A stretch of DNA of 64,000 nt from the NCBI RefSeq assembly GCF_019285595.1, contig NZ_CP079094.1, positions 434,001 through 498,000 of the forward strand. The letters run 5' to 3'. The position numbers were made by a program, and so were the translations under genes. The DNA comes from Rickettsiella endosymbiont of Dermanyssus gallinae (GTDB lineage Bacteria; Pseudomonadota; Gammaproteobacteria; Diplorickettsiales; Diplorickettsiaceae). Positions 10,651-19,017 of this stretch are shown piece after piece; position 1 is the stretch's first letter; each line of letters opens with the position of its first letter. The notes below the pieces were generated by a model. That model worked only from the letters and a program-made list of their open reading frames with translations. It did not search any database and was not told where the DNA came from.

Positions 10651-10733
10651 CTCATTGCAAGCGCCGTAGGCGCGCGGCAATCCAATGGGTTTTAGCTCTA
10701 GATTGTCACGCACTTCGTGCTTGCAATGACGAG
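10651..10733. repeat. Full-length dispersed palindromic element
   Basis: An 83-bp element with inverted ends (CTCATTGCAAGC at the left, GCTTGCAATGACGAG at the right) sits between rpmJ and rpsM. Its left half resembles the hairpin at 134-166, and each half can fold on itself. It splits the usual close spacing of the spc and alpha operons. It looks like an intergenic dispersed repeat of the type common in intracellular bacteria; copy number elsewhere cannot be judged here. Confidence 0.65.
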
Positions 10734-10826
10734 AAAAAAGCCGATTTTTGTTGATTTTTTGGTGCCAGTGAGATACCCTACTGCGCCTTTTGAAGTATCT
10801 TAAATTTAAGGGTTTGGAGTTTAAAA

Positions 10827-11186
10827 ATGGCTCGAATAGCCGGTGTAAATATACCAATAAATAAACATGTCGTCATAGGTTTAACGGAAATCTATGGGGT
10901 AGGTCGTTCACGTGCAGCAAAAATATGCCAGAATTTGGCTATTGCGCCACAAACGAAAGTTAGAGATCTTCTGGATGCGCAGATAGATGCCATCCGTCAA
11001 GCGCTGCTTGATTTTAAAGTAGAAGGCGACTTACGACGAGAAGTTCAGCTCAGCATTAAACGTTTGATGGATTTGGGCTGCTATAGAGGCATCAGACACC
11101 GACGTGGATTACCTGTCCGTGGTCAACGTACCCGTACTAATGCACGTACACGTAAAGGCCCTCGTAAAATGATTCGTAAGGATTAA
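10827..11186 (+). CDS. rpsM: 30S ribosomal protein S13
   Basis: S13, 119 residues, lies at the top of the small-subunit head and contacts the P-site t[23 protein letters not shown] at the start and [20 protein letters not shown] (about residues 90-109) near the end are hallmarks. TTTGGAG precedes the ATG by about eight bases. It is the first gene of the alpha operon. Confidence 0.97.
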   Translation: MARIAGVNIPINKHVVIGLTEIYGVGRSRAAKICQNLAIAPQTKVRDLLDAQIDAIRQALLDFKVEGDLRREVQLSIKRLMDLGCYRGIRHRRGLPVRGQRTRTNARTRKGPRKMIRKD

Positions 11187-11236
11187 GCAATGATAGCAAT
11201 AGCGTCCATAACATATAAGGTGGTTATTTAATTAAT

Positions 11237-11683
11237 ATGACAGATTATAACGCACATTCAGCTCAGCCGACGATGGCAGATAAAGCATTGGCTGGCACTA
11301 TGCGCAAGCGCAAAGAAATTATTCCAGATGCGATTGTTCATCTGACAACGTCATTTAATAACACCATTATCTGTATTCGTAAGGGTGGGGAAACATTAGG
11401 TATTTCTTCTGCTGGAGCTTGTGAGTTTAAAGGGACTAAAAAGGGAACTGCATTTGCAGCGCGAGTTGCTTTTGAGAAAGCGATTGAAAAAGCGTGTGAT
11501 AAATATAGAGCTAAATATAAACATAATTTAGGCCGGATTGAAGTCAGAATAAAAGGGCCAGGTCAAGGATCTGAGCAAGCTATCATGGCTTTAAAAAATA
11601 AAGAGATTGAAGTGACGCAAATTATTAATATTACGGGTGTGCCGCACAATGGTTGCCGTCCACCAAAGCGTCGTCGAGTTTAG
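11237..11683 (+). CDS. rpsK: 30S ribosomal protein S11, divergent
   Basis: S11, 148 residues, is longer than the usual 129. IVHLTTSFNNTIICI and the conserved end VPHNGCRPPKRRRV identify it, and KGPGQGSEQAIMALK matches the middle. There are two unusual parts: an N-terminal extension of about 12 residues before an internal ATG at 11273, and an insert around YRAKYKHNLGR. The first ATG has AAGGTGG about 13 bases upstream, which is rather far, so 11273 is a possible start. Confidence 0.93.
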   Translation: MTDYNAHSAQPTMADKALAGTMRKRKEIIPDAIVHLTTSFNNTIICIRKGGETLGISSAGACEFKGTKKGTAFAARVAFEKAIEKACDKYRAKYKHNLGRIEVRIKGPGQGSEQAIMALKNKEIEVTQIINITGVPHNGCRPPKRRRV

Positions 11684-11713
11684 AAAAATTATTCAAGCGG
11701 AGTAGTAAAGTTA

Positions 11714-12334
11714 ATGGCTAGATACCGAGGTCCTACTTGTAAATTAGCACGCCGATTAGGTAGTGATTTACAATTAAAAAGTGGCATTCGTGCACTCGAT
11801 AGTAAATGTAAGTTGGCTACCCCTCCGGGTATGCACGGTACGAAGCGTGGAAGATTATCTGATTACGGTGTTATGTTACGCCAAAAGCAGTTAATCCGAC
11901 GTACGTATGGCGTATTAGAAAAACAATTTAGACTTTACTATACGAAAGCGGCTAAGCGAAAAGGAATTACCGGTGAGAATCTATTAAAGTTACTCGAATG
12001 CCGTTTAGATAACGTCGTTTTTCGTATTGGATTTTCTGCTACACGCGCAGAAGCAAGACAATTAGTGACGCACCGTGCGGTAAAAGTGAATGGAACGATT
12101 GTTAATATCCCTTCCTATCAGGTTAAAGCTGGGGATGTGATTGAAATAAAAGAAAAAAGCAAAACTCAAACACGTATACAAGCGGCGTTAGAACTTGCTA
12201 AACAAAAGCCCCAACCCAGTTGGCTAGATATTGATTCTACTAAGTTACAAGGTATTGTTAAATTGATTCCTGAACGCAGTGAATTACCTTTAGAATTTAA
12301 TGAGAATCTAGTTGTAGAGTATTACTCCAAGTAA
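11714..12334 (+). CDS. rpsD: 30S ribosomal protein S4
   Basis: S4, 206 residues, is a 16S rRNA assembly initiator, and in E. coli it represses the alpha operon by binding an rpsM leader pseudoknot. [18 protein letters not shown] at the N-terminus and the S4 domain [20 protein letters not shown] (about residues 94-113) are typical. The usual zinc-free proteobacterial form is seen. Confidence 0.97.
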   Translation: MARYRGPTCKLARRLGSDLQLKSGIRALDSKCKLATPPGMHGTKRGRLSDYGVMLRQKQLIRRTYGVLEKQFRLYYTKAAKRKGITGENLLKLLECRLDNVVFRIGFSATRAEARQLVTHRAVKVNGTIVNIPSYQVKAGDVIEIKEKSKTQTRIQAALELAKQKPQPSWLDIDSTKLQGIVKLIPERSELPLEFNENLVVEYYSK

Positions 12335-12346
12335 AGCAGGTAAACC

Positions 12347-13381
12347 ATGTCGACGAATGTTAAGAAATTTTTGACACCACAGACGATTGAAGTTCAGACT
12401 TTAAGTCAAAACAGAGCTTTAGTTAGTCTGCAACCTTTTGAACCAGGGTTTGGTCATACCTTGGGGAATGCTTTACGTCGTATATTGTTATCCTCTATGC
12501 CTGGCTGTGCCGTTACCGAGGTAAGAATTGAAGGTGTTCTTCACGAATACAGTAGTCTAGAAGGCGTACAAGAAGACATTATTGATATTCTACTTAATTT
12601 AAAAGGCATTGCTTTTCTATTACATGATAGAGAAGAAGTCACACTTGAATTAGTAAAAAATACAGTCGGTCCTGTTCATGCCGGTGACATTGAATTGCCA
12701 CATGATGTTGAGGTTAAGAACCCTGATTATGTTATAGCGCATTTAACGAAACCTAAAGAATTTAAGATGACCTTAAAAGTAGTTAGAGGGCGTGGTTATC
12801 AGCCAGCTTCGCTACGTAAGACGGATCAATATGTGAGTGAAGTGGGTGCTTTACAATTAGATGCATTATTCAATCCCATTTTACGTGCGACTTACTCTGT
12901 TGAAAATGCACGGGTAGAGCAACGTACAGACTTAGATAAGTTAGTTATTGATTTAGAAACAAATGGTACGATTGAGCCAGAAGAAGCGATACGTCGTGCG
13001 GCTACCATCGTTCAAGAACAATTAAGCACCTTTGTTGAACTTCGTCATGAAACAGAAGCAGAAGTGCCTGTACCAGACGCGGATATCAATCCTATTTTAC
13101 TGCTTCCGGTTGATGAACTTGAGTTAACAGTTCGTGCGGCTAATTGTTTAAAGGCCGAACACATATACCGTATTGGTGATTTAGTACAAAAAACAGAACA
13201 AGAGCTATTATCAACACCTAATTTAGGTAAAGTTTCTTTATGGGAAATTAAAACAGCCTTACAGAAACGTAATTTAATGTTAGGTATGGATGTTCCAGTT
13301 CAGCAATTTTCTTCTTTGAAAAAATCAATGGAAGGGAATACTGAAGAAATAGAAAAAACTGAAGAAATTAAAAAAGATTAA
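12347..13381 (+). CDS. rpoA: RNA polymerase alpha subunit
   Basis: The alpha subunit, 344 residues, has an N-terminal dimerisation domain ([20 protein letters not shown], about residues 34-53) and a C-terminal domain that contacts UP elements and activators ([20 protein letters not shown], then [19 protein letters not shown]). The tail after residue 320 is Glu/Lys rich and about 15 residues longer than in E. coli. It lies between rpsD and rplQ as normal. Confidence 0.97.
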   Translation: MSTNVKKFLTPQTIEVQTLSQNRALVSLQPFEPGFGHTLGNALRRILLSSMPGCAVTEVRIEGVLHEYSSLEGVQEDIIDILLNLKGIAFLLHDREEVTLELVKNTVGPVHAGDIELPHDVEVKNPDYVIAHLTKPKEFKMTLKVVRGRGYQPASLRKTDQYVSEVGALQLDALFNPILRATYSVENARVEQRTDLDKLVIDLETNGTIEPEEAIRRAATIVQEQLSTFVELRHETEAEVPVPDADINPILLLPVDELELTVRAANCLKAEHIYRIGDLVQKTEQELLSTPNLGKVSLWEIKTALQKRNLMLGMDVPVQQFSSLKKSMEGNTEEIEKTEEIKKD

Positions 13382-13395
13382 AAGGGCACTGCGCT

Positions 13396-13758
13396 ATGCG
13401 TCATCTTAATTCAGGTCGAAGATTAGGTCGTACATCTAGCCATAGAAAGGCGATGTTTCGTAATATGACGGCTTCATTGTTAAAACATGAAGTTATTTCT
13501 ACTACCTTGGCAAAAGCAAAAGAGCTTCGCCGTGTAGCAGAACCGTTAATTACTTTAGCAAAAGTAGATGGGGTTGCTCATCGCCGTTTAGCTTTTGATC
13601 GTTTGCGTGATAAGGAAGCGGTAGCGACCTTATTTAACACCGTAGCGCCACGTTTTACAAAAAGACCAGGTGGTTATTTACGTATTTTAAAATGCGGTTT
13701 TCGTGCCGGTGATAGTGCGCCTATGGCTATAGTAGAATTAGTTGAGCGTTCTTCCTAA
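13396..13758 (+). CDS. rplQ: 50S ribosomal protein L17
   Basis: L17, 120 residues, is the last gene of the alpha operon. [20 protein letters not shown] at the start, [19 protein letters not shown], and the end [20 protein letters not shown] fit the short bacterial form. The stop codon lies inside the outer arm of the hairpin at 13757-13818. Confidence 0.97.
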   Translation: MRHLNSGRRLGRTSSHRKAMFRNMTASLLKHEVISTTLAKAKELRRVAEPLITLAKVDGVAHRRLAFDRLRDKEAVATLFNTVAPRFTKRPGGYLRILKCGFRAGDSAPMAIVELVERSS

Positions 13759-13818
13759 GATTTAGATTTAGCTACGAGCCTCGTGAAAACGGGGCTCGTA
13801 AAGCCTTAGCTAAATCTT
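13757..13818. terminator. Nested hairpin between convergent rplQ and HPt gene
   Basis: The inner stem is TACGAGCC (13773-13780) pairing with GGCTCGTA (13793-13800) around a 12-base loop. An outer pair, AAGATTTAG (13757-13765) and CTAAATCTT (13810-13818), brackets it and holds both stop codons. There is no long U tract on either strand, so this is a plausible but atypical bidirectional terminator for the ribosomal operon and the opposite gene. Confidence 0.6.
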
Positions 13819-14160
13819 AAACTTCTGTGCTTCTTGCGTTGCACTTTCTAGTTCTTGATTCAAATCATCTAGTAATTCCCTATCGTAATTACCTTCATTT
13901 ATAGCGGCTTTAAAGGCTAACAGGCTTGCTTTCAATCTATCCAATCCACAGTAAAGACATGAGCCAGTTAGCTTATGTAACTGATCATTTAATTTTTGTT
14001 TTTCTTTATCTTGAAAGGCTTGGTTAATTTCTTTTTGAAACTCAGGTACTTCTTTTATAAAGTGCTGCAGTAATTCACGTAGTAATTTATATGAATCTTT
14101 TGTAAATTCTTTGCCTAAATCTAAATTGATGATAGCCAAAGTAGAACGATCTTTTTCCAT
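13810..14160 (-). CDS. Stand-alone HPt phosphotransfer protein
   Basis: This 116-residue protein looks like a single histidine phosphotransfer domain. The motif HKLTGSCLYCGLDRL (about residues 62-76) matches the HPt consensus, with His62 as the likely phosphoacceptor. The same signature (HKWKGGASYCGASRL) is found in the HPt domain of the island kinase at 55232. The rest is helical, as expected for a four-helix HPt bundle. GGAG lies just upstream of the ATG. It could shuttle phosphate between a hybrid kinase and a response regulator; the partner is not visible. It is convergent to rplQ. Confidence 0.75.
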   Translation of the reverse strand: MEKDRSTLAIINLDLGKEFTKDSYKLLRELLQHFIKEVPEFQKEINQAFQDKEKQKLNDQLHKLTGSCLYCGLDRLKASLLAFKAAINEGNYDRELLDDLNQELESATQEAQKFKI

Positions 14161-14254
14161 GCTCCAATCTTTTCTCCCTTACTAATATTTCTTTAAGTTA
14201 CAATATCTATAATCATTTGTATAGGAATGAAAATTTCTATTTCTCAGTGAAAAG

Positions 14255-14270
14255 GGCTCTATAATATAAG
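14255..14270 (+). promoter_or_regulatory. Possible promoter -10 box
   Basis: The gap of 158 bp before the gene at 14319 contains a perfect TATAAT at 14260-14265, about 54 bp before the ATG. I see no good -35 box at 17 bp. AAGGGGG is the ribosome-binding site of the downstream gene. No other feature is seen in this gap. Confidence 0.3.
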
Positions 14271-14318
14271 CTGTTTAAAATACTATTTTTGAGTGATAAA
14301 TAATAATAAGGGGGTTGC

Positions 14319-15041
14319 ATGGAAGATATAGTACGACAACAAAAATATGTGCTACTGAAGCCTAAACCTAAATCCGATGAACCAAAGCAGCTGCCAAAAG
14401 CTAAGTATGATAATGCTCTAAGAGAAAGGTTAGATGATTATTTCATTAAAATGAAAAATGATAGGCCAAAGGAGTTTTTTGGTGCTGTTGCATCGGAAAG
14501 ACCAGCTGAATTTATTTATGGTCATGTTCGATATTTAGTTGCTCTTGAATATGCTATTCAAAAATCTTCTTCACTAGATAAAACATTGCTACCATTGGAC
14601 AGATTAGTTGCTGTTTTGGGTAATGAGAAAATAGCTGATCAGCTTAACATTTTTCAGCTAGTTAACTGTGCTAGGATGCTGGAGTATTTAAAGTCGCCTG
14701 AGTTGGCTGCAAAAGGAATCGAAAGCGCAAAGCATTTTACCCAGTTAGTCGAAGATAGAAAACAAGGAAAAATTGACTCGGATAAATTTAGCCACGACGC
14801 CACCGCCTATATTCAACAAATGCGCCAGGTGTTTCCAAAGCGATCTTTAGCGTGGCTATTGTTGGATAAGATTGCGATATGCGTAGCACTTGTTGTTCTC
14901 CCCATCGCCATTACCAATGGCTTATATCATAAGGCCAGTAGCGGTAAATTCCGTTTGGGCTTCTTTGATACCCAAGCTCCAGAAGATAAACATATAAATC
15001 ATATTGAAGCGATGCTTTATCAAAGACCAAGCCTTCCATAG
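14319..15041 (+). CDS. Unknown protein with one C-terminal hydrophobic segment
   Basis: I do not recognise this 240-residue protein. It starts after a good ribosome-binding site (AAGGGGG). The N-terminus is Lys/Pro rich (LLKPKPKSDEPKQLPK). A helical, charged middle follows, and a probable membrane segment lies near residues 190-207 (ICVALVVLPIAITNG). A short soluble tail remains. It stands alone between the HPt gene and prmB. It may be a lineage-specific membrane or secreted protein; no function can be assigned. Confidence 0.7.
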   Translation: MEDIVRQQKYVLLKPKPKSDEPKQLPKAKYDNALRERLDDYFIKMKNDRPKEFFGAVASERPAEFIYGHVRYLVALEYAIQKSSSLDKTLLPLDRLVAVLGNEKIADQLNIFQLVNCARMLEYLKSPELAAKGIESAKHFTQLVEDRKQGKIDSDKFSHDATAYIQQMRQVFPKRSLAWLLLDKIAICVALVVLPIAITNGLYHKASSGKFRLGFFDTQAPEDKHINHIEAMLYQRPSLP

Positions 15042-15110
15042 TGCTCGATCGTGGCTTAGTCTTTTGCTTGTTTCTAGGGCCTATGTTTAAATACGGACAA
15101 TTCCTTTACT

Positions 15111-16061
15111 TTGAATAACATAGTGAATAAATCCCATTTTTCGCTGACTGCCGATAATGTCTCAGAAGCCTTAGCGGGGCTTCGTACGCTACGCGATATA
15201 TTACGTTGGGGCTTTACCCAGTTTCAGCGTGCAGAACTCTTTTACGGGCATGGTACCGACAATGCTTGGGATGAAATCATTTATTTAGCATTAGCTGTTT
15301 TAAAGCTAGGACCCGTGTTAAATCCGGTGTGGTTAGATGCACATTTAACGCCAGAAGAACGTACTCAACTACTACATAAAATAAGCCAACGTATCAACGA
15401 GCGATTGCCTACCGCTTACCTGGTTCATGAAAGTTGGTTTGCAGGATTGCCTTTCTATGTGGATTCACGCGTATTAATACCGCGTTCACCCATGGCTGAA
15501 TTGATTGAACAACAGTTTAGTCCTTGGGTTGATCCTGAGAAGGTGGTTTCTATTTTAGATTTAGGAACGGGTAGTGCATGCATTGCCATTGCCTGTGCTT
15601 ATGCATTTCCTGATGCTAAGGTAGATGCGGTAGATTATTCTGAAGAAGCCTTAGCCGTTGCTGCAATGAATGTTAAGCGACATCAGTTAGATGAACAAAT
15701 TGACCTCATTCAATCGGATGATTTCGAGCGTTTAAAAGGGCGGCGTTACGATATTATTATTAGTAATCCACCTTATGTTGATGCCGATGATTTTGCACAA
15801 TTGCCACCAGAATATCGTCATGAACCAGCAATGGCATTAGCGGCTGGAACCGATGGTTTAGATATCGTGGTTCGGTTGTTAGCACAGGCTAAACACCACT
15901 TGCAGAAAGGGGGATTATTAATTGTTGAGGTTGGCAACAGCAAAGCGGCCTTGATCCAGCGTTTTCCTCATCTTCCTTTTGTATGGTTGGAGTTTGAACG
16001 AGGCGAGGCAGAAGTCTTTTTATTAACCCAAGAGCAATTAGTGGATGACAAAAAAATTTAA
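15111..16061 (+). CDS. prmB: Ribosomal protein L3 N5-glutamine methyltransferase
   Basis: This class I SAM methyltransferase, 316 residues, modifies a glutamine of L3 during ribosome assembly. The SAM-binding motif ILDLGTGSACIAIACAYAFP is at about residues 144-163, and the catalytic NPPYVDADDF at about 219-228. FYGHGTDNAWDE near residue 45 and PNEYRHEP-like PPEYRHEPAMALAAGTDG separate PrmB from PrmC. The start is a TTG; a GTG at 15123 is an alternative. Its stop overlaps asd by 17 bp. Confidence 0.92.
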   Translation: MNNIVNKSHFSLTADNVSEALAGLRTLRDILRWGFTQFQRAELFYGHGTDNAWDEIIYLALAVLKLGPVLNPVWLDAHLTPEERTQLLHKISQRINERLPTAYLVHESWFAGLPFYVDSRVLIPRSPMAELIEQQFSPWVDPEKVVSILDLGTGSACIAIACAYAFPDAKVDAVDYSEEALAVAAMNVKRHQLDEQIDLIQSDDFERLKGRRYDIIISNPPYVDADDFAQLPPEYRHEPAMALAAGTDGLDIVVRLLAQAKHHLQKGGLLIVEVGNSKAALIQRFPHLPFVWLEFERGEAEVFLLTQEQLVDDKKI

Positions 16062-17076
16062 TGTAGCCGTTATAGGCGCCACTGGTTTGGTGGGCGAAAC
16101 AATGTTAGCGCTGTTAGCACAGCGCCAGTTTCCGATTAACCAACTTTATCCTATTGCTAGCCAGCGTTCAGCCGGTGAAGCCATTACCTTTAATAAAAAA
16201 TCTTTATTGATTGAAGATTTAGCTGAGTTTGATTTTAAAAAAGTAGATATTGCTTTGTTTTCGGCGGGTGCCGCCGTTTCAGCGGAATATGTACCCATCG
16301 CAACCAAAAGTGGTTGTATTGCTATTGATAACACCTCTCAATTTCGTTATGACGACGATGTTCCTTTAGTTATACCTGAAGTGAATCCGCAAGCCTTAAA
16401 AAACTACGCCAAGCGCAATATTATTGCTAATCCAAATTGTTCGACCATTCAAATGTTAGTCGCATTAAAACCCATTTACGATGCGGTTGGTATTAGCCGA
16501 ATTAATGTAGCCACTTATCAATCGGTATCCGGTGCCGGAAGAAAAGCCTTTAAAGAATTACTGGATCAGTGCGGACGTTTACTGAATGGCATGGCGATTA
16601 AAAAACCAGAAGCTTTTGCGACTCAGATTGCATTTAATGTGATTCCACACATCGACGATTTTCAGGAAAATGGCTATACGCGCGAAGAAATGAAGATGGT
16701 TTGGGAGACACAAAAGATATTTGCCGATAAAGAAATTCAAGTGAATCCTACTGCCGTGCGTGTACCCGTATTGCATTGTCATTCTGAAGCGGTACATATT
16801 GAGACTAAGAAAAAAATAAGTGTCTCTCAGGTAAAACAATTATTAAAAAAAGCAGCGGGCATTGAGCTTATCGATAGGTATGCGGACAATGGTTACCCTA
16901 TGCCGATTATGAAAGACGCTGAAAAACATAAAGATACCGTCATGGTTGGCCGCATTCGCGAAGAGATCTCTCATCCCTTAGGATTAAATCTTTGGATTGT
17001 ATCCGATAATGTCCGTAAAGGTGCCGCGCTCAATGCGGTGCAGATTGCCGAATGTTTGGTTCAGGACTATCTATAA
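16045..17076 (+). CDS. asd: Aspartate-semialdehyde dehydrogenase
   Basis: Asd, 343 residues, reduces aspartyl phosphate with NADPH in the route to lysine, meso-diaminopimelate, threonine and methionine, so it is needed for the cell wall. VIGATGLVGETMLALL (about residues 9-24) is the nucleotide-binding motif. IIANPNCSTIQM (about residues 126-137) holds the catalytic cysteine. SVSGAGRKAFKEL follows. It overlaps the end of prmB by 17 bp and appears to be co-transcribed with it. Confidence 0.95.
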   Translation: MTKKFNVAVIGATGLVGETMLALLAQRQFPINQLYPIASQRSAGEAITFNKKSLLIEDLAEFDFKKVDIALFSAGAAVSAEYVPIATKSGCIAIDNTSQFRYDDDVPLVIPEVNPQALKNYAKRNIIANPNCSTIQMLVALKPIYDAVGISRINVATYQSVSGAGRKAFKELLDQCGRLLNGMAIKKPEAFATQIAFNVIPHIDDFQENGYTREEMKMVWETQKIFADKEIQVNPTAVRVPVLHCHSEAVHIETKKKISVSQVKQLLKKAAGIELIDRYADNGYPMPIMKDAEKHKDTVMVGRIREEISHPLGLNLWIVSDNVRKGAALNAVQIAECLVQDYL

Positions 17077-17122
17077 GCCAAGCATTTTAGCGGTATTTAA
17101 AAAAATGCGGTAAAATAATGGT

Positions 17123-17608
17123 ATGTCTGATCACTCTAAAATAAACTTTCCTGTAGTGGATGAAAAAAATAATCAGCCGAATATCATAGATGTTGAGCCC
17201 CTGGCTATTGTCAATAAAAAGAAGCCTTTAAAGAAGGACGTGGATGCCGATGAGGGTGGCGCCGGCACTATTAGCTTAAGTGTAGAACAGCTTAATGCCT
17301 ATTTATTGGCTTGCTTTACCAAGGAGCGTCGCAAAGGCCAACAAAAGTTTGGTCCGGTCCCTTATACAGACGATCCAAATAGCTTACTAGGAAAAAAAGC
17401 AACGCAACAGGGTATGTGTGGCGAGCAACCCCATGCGCATCCTTTGTTAGCCAAGAGTCAACAGTTTAGTGGAGATGATCCTAAACTGACCGCTATTCCT
17501 TCCGATAACCCCAAAGCAAGAGAACGGTTTCCTGAATTACGTTTAGAAAACCAATTGCGCAACAGCCATAGTTTGGGTAGAAGCAAAAGCGTTACGCTTT
17601 CTCGGTAA
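17123..17608 (+). CDS. Unknown hydrophilic protein
   Basis: I do not recognise this 161-residue protein. It is hydrophilic and probably mostly disordered: the start is rich in Lys and Asp (KKKPLKKDVDADEGG), one short helical stretch (SVEQLNAYLLACFTKERRKG) is near residues 50-70, and the end is basic with serines (SLGRSKSVTLSR). It has no signal peptide or membrane segment. It lies 11 bp before the ankyrin gene and is likely co-transcribed with it. It may be an effector-like or lineage-specific protein. Confidence 0.6.
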   Translation: MSDHSKINFPVVDEKNNQPNIIDVEPLAIVNKKKPLKKDVDADEGGAGTISLSVEQLNAYLLACFTKERRKGQQKFGPVPYTDDPNSLLGKKATQQGMCGEQPHAHPLLAKSQQFSGDDPKLTAIPSDNPKARERFPELRLENQLRNSHSLGRSKSVTLSR

Positions 17609-17619
17609 ATAGAACGCTT

Positions 17620-19017
17620 ATGCCTTCCTTTGCAAACGAAATTTTATTTGGCACCTTAGAAAGGGTAGAGCATGCTATTCAAATGGGTGCAGATATTGAA
17701 GAAGCGGATGAATATGGGTTTTCACCTCTAATAGAAGCGGTTATTGCGAATAAGGTTGATGTGGCGGCTTTATTATTAGAGTACGGCGCTGAGATTAATA
17801 AGCCAGATGCTACCGGTCGTTCTGCTTTACACTGGGCGGTTGATAATCACAATATCGAATTGTGCCAATTATTATTGGCCAATAAAGCCGATCCGAATGC
17901 ATATACCACAGCAGGGCAACCGATCTTAGTCTATCCATTACTGAGACAACAACAGGCATTAAAAAAACTGCTTTATCAACACGGTGCTAAGTTGAACTTT
18001 GCTCAGGATTTTATTCAAGCAAAATTATTAGGGCATCGTTATGAATTAAGCGGACACGTTGATATTGTCAATGTAGACGGTCGTTTTATTGAAATCGATT
18101 ATGAAGGGTTTTTTTTAGAATTCACAGTGGATGTGATTATCCATTCCTTAAAACGATATAAAAATAATTTCTCTTCACGTCATTTACGTTCTTTTTTTGA
18201 AAGTTTACAAAAAGTAATTCAGGCATTTTCTATTGCACAAGCCTTGTTAAAATACCAACGTTATACGATTGATATTAAACAGCATCAGCATAGTATCGAT
18301 GCGTTGCTCGGCCAACAAGAGCTATTATTATTACCCGTTGCTTATGAAGGCCATGCCATTGCCTTGATCAAATACCAAGATTGGTTGATTCGTTGTGATC
18401 GTGGTGAAAATAGCCAGAGAGAAGGGAGTGTGGTCATCTATCAGTTACAAAATCGTCATGCTTGGACTATGGATTTTTGTAAACAATTAATTTTCAATCG
18501 CCAGTCACGGGAGTTTCTGACTAAAACCATTCATCGTGTATTGGGTTTAAAGCCAATAGCAACCTTGCCTATAGGTGCACAAGTAATAGGTAATTGCTCA
18601 TGGGCTAATATAGAAGCCAGTATTCCTGCGATGTTGTTTATATTGCAGCTGAGCACCGCGCAAGAACCCCATGCGGTACAAATGCATCAGTCGTATGCCT
18701 TAGATTTTTACCAAGCTTGGCATCAATGGGATAAAGACCGAGCCTTAGAAGAGTGTATACAAGGGTTCTATTCTGGCAGCAAAGCGAGACAGGTCTCAAA
18801 AGCGACATTATTAGCCGCTATTTTATTTCAAGGCGCTACGCAGTATTACCATGATTTAAGTTTCGCAGAAAAGATTTTAAAGATACTTAATCTTCCTGAT
18901 CATCGCTATCTATTAAAGGGGTATGTAGAGGTGTATTGGAAATTAAGTAACACGCGTTCTGGAAAATCCTTTTTAGCGTTGTTGGATGCGTGTGGGCTAA
19001 ATCTGCGGTTGATATGA
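17620..19017 (+). CDS. Ankyrin-repeat protein with possible cysteine-protease-like region
   Basis: The protein is 465 residues. Residues 28-125 hold three ankyrin-type repeats (DEYGFSPLIEAVI, DATGRSALHWAVDNHN, then YQHGAKLN). The remaining 340 residues are not repeats. Around residues 234-330 I see a strand-rich part with His245 (YEGHAIALI), Asp260 (LIRCDRGE), Gln321 and Cys326 (QVIGNCSWAN), an order like clan CE cysteine proteases. This is only an inference. Ankyrin proteins are common secreted effectors in Legionellales. It lies between two unknown genes with gaps of 11 and 0 bp. Confidence 0.75.
   Translation: MPSFANEILFGTLERVEHAIQMGADIEEADEYGFSPLIEAVIANKVDVAALLLEYGAEINKPDATGRSALHWAVDNHNIELCQLLLANKADPNAYTTAGQPILVYPLLRQQQALKKLLYQHGAKLNFAQDFIQAKLLGHRYELSGHVDIVNVDGRFIEIDYEGFFLEFTVDVIIHSLKRYKNNFSSRHLRSFFESLQKVIQAFSIAQALLKYQRYTIDIKQHQHSIDALLGQQELLLLPVAYEGHAIALIKYQDWLIRCDRGENSQREGSVVIYQLQNRHAWTMDFCKQLIFNRQSREFLTKTIHRVLGLKPIATLPIGAQVIGNCSWANIEASIPAMLFILQLSTAQEPHAVQMHQSYALDFYQAWHQWDKDRALEECIQGFYSGSKARQVSKATLLAAILFQGATQYYHDLSFAEKILKILNLPDHRYLLKGYVEVYWKLSNTRSGKSFLALLDACGLNLRLI

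Noticed and set aside
10618-10857. Minus-strand frame across rpmJ, the palindromic repeat and rpsM start
   Set aside because: It overlaps two clear ribosomal genes and a repeat, with no family match.
14161-14318. PmrA-type tandem TTAA box upstream of the unknown gene at 14319
   Set aside because: Only one weak half-site (CTTTAAG) is visible, without the second repeat at the needed spacing.
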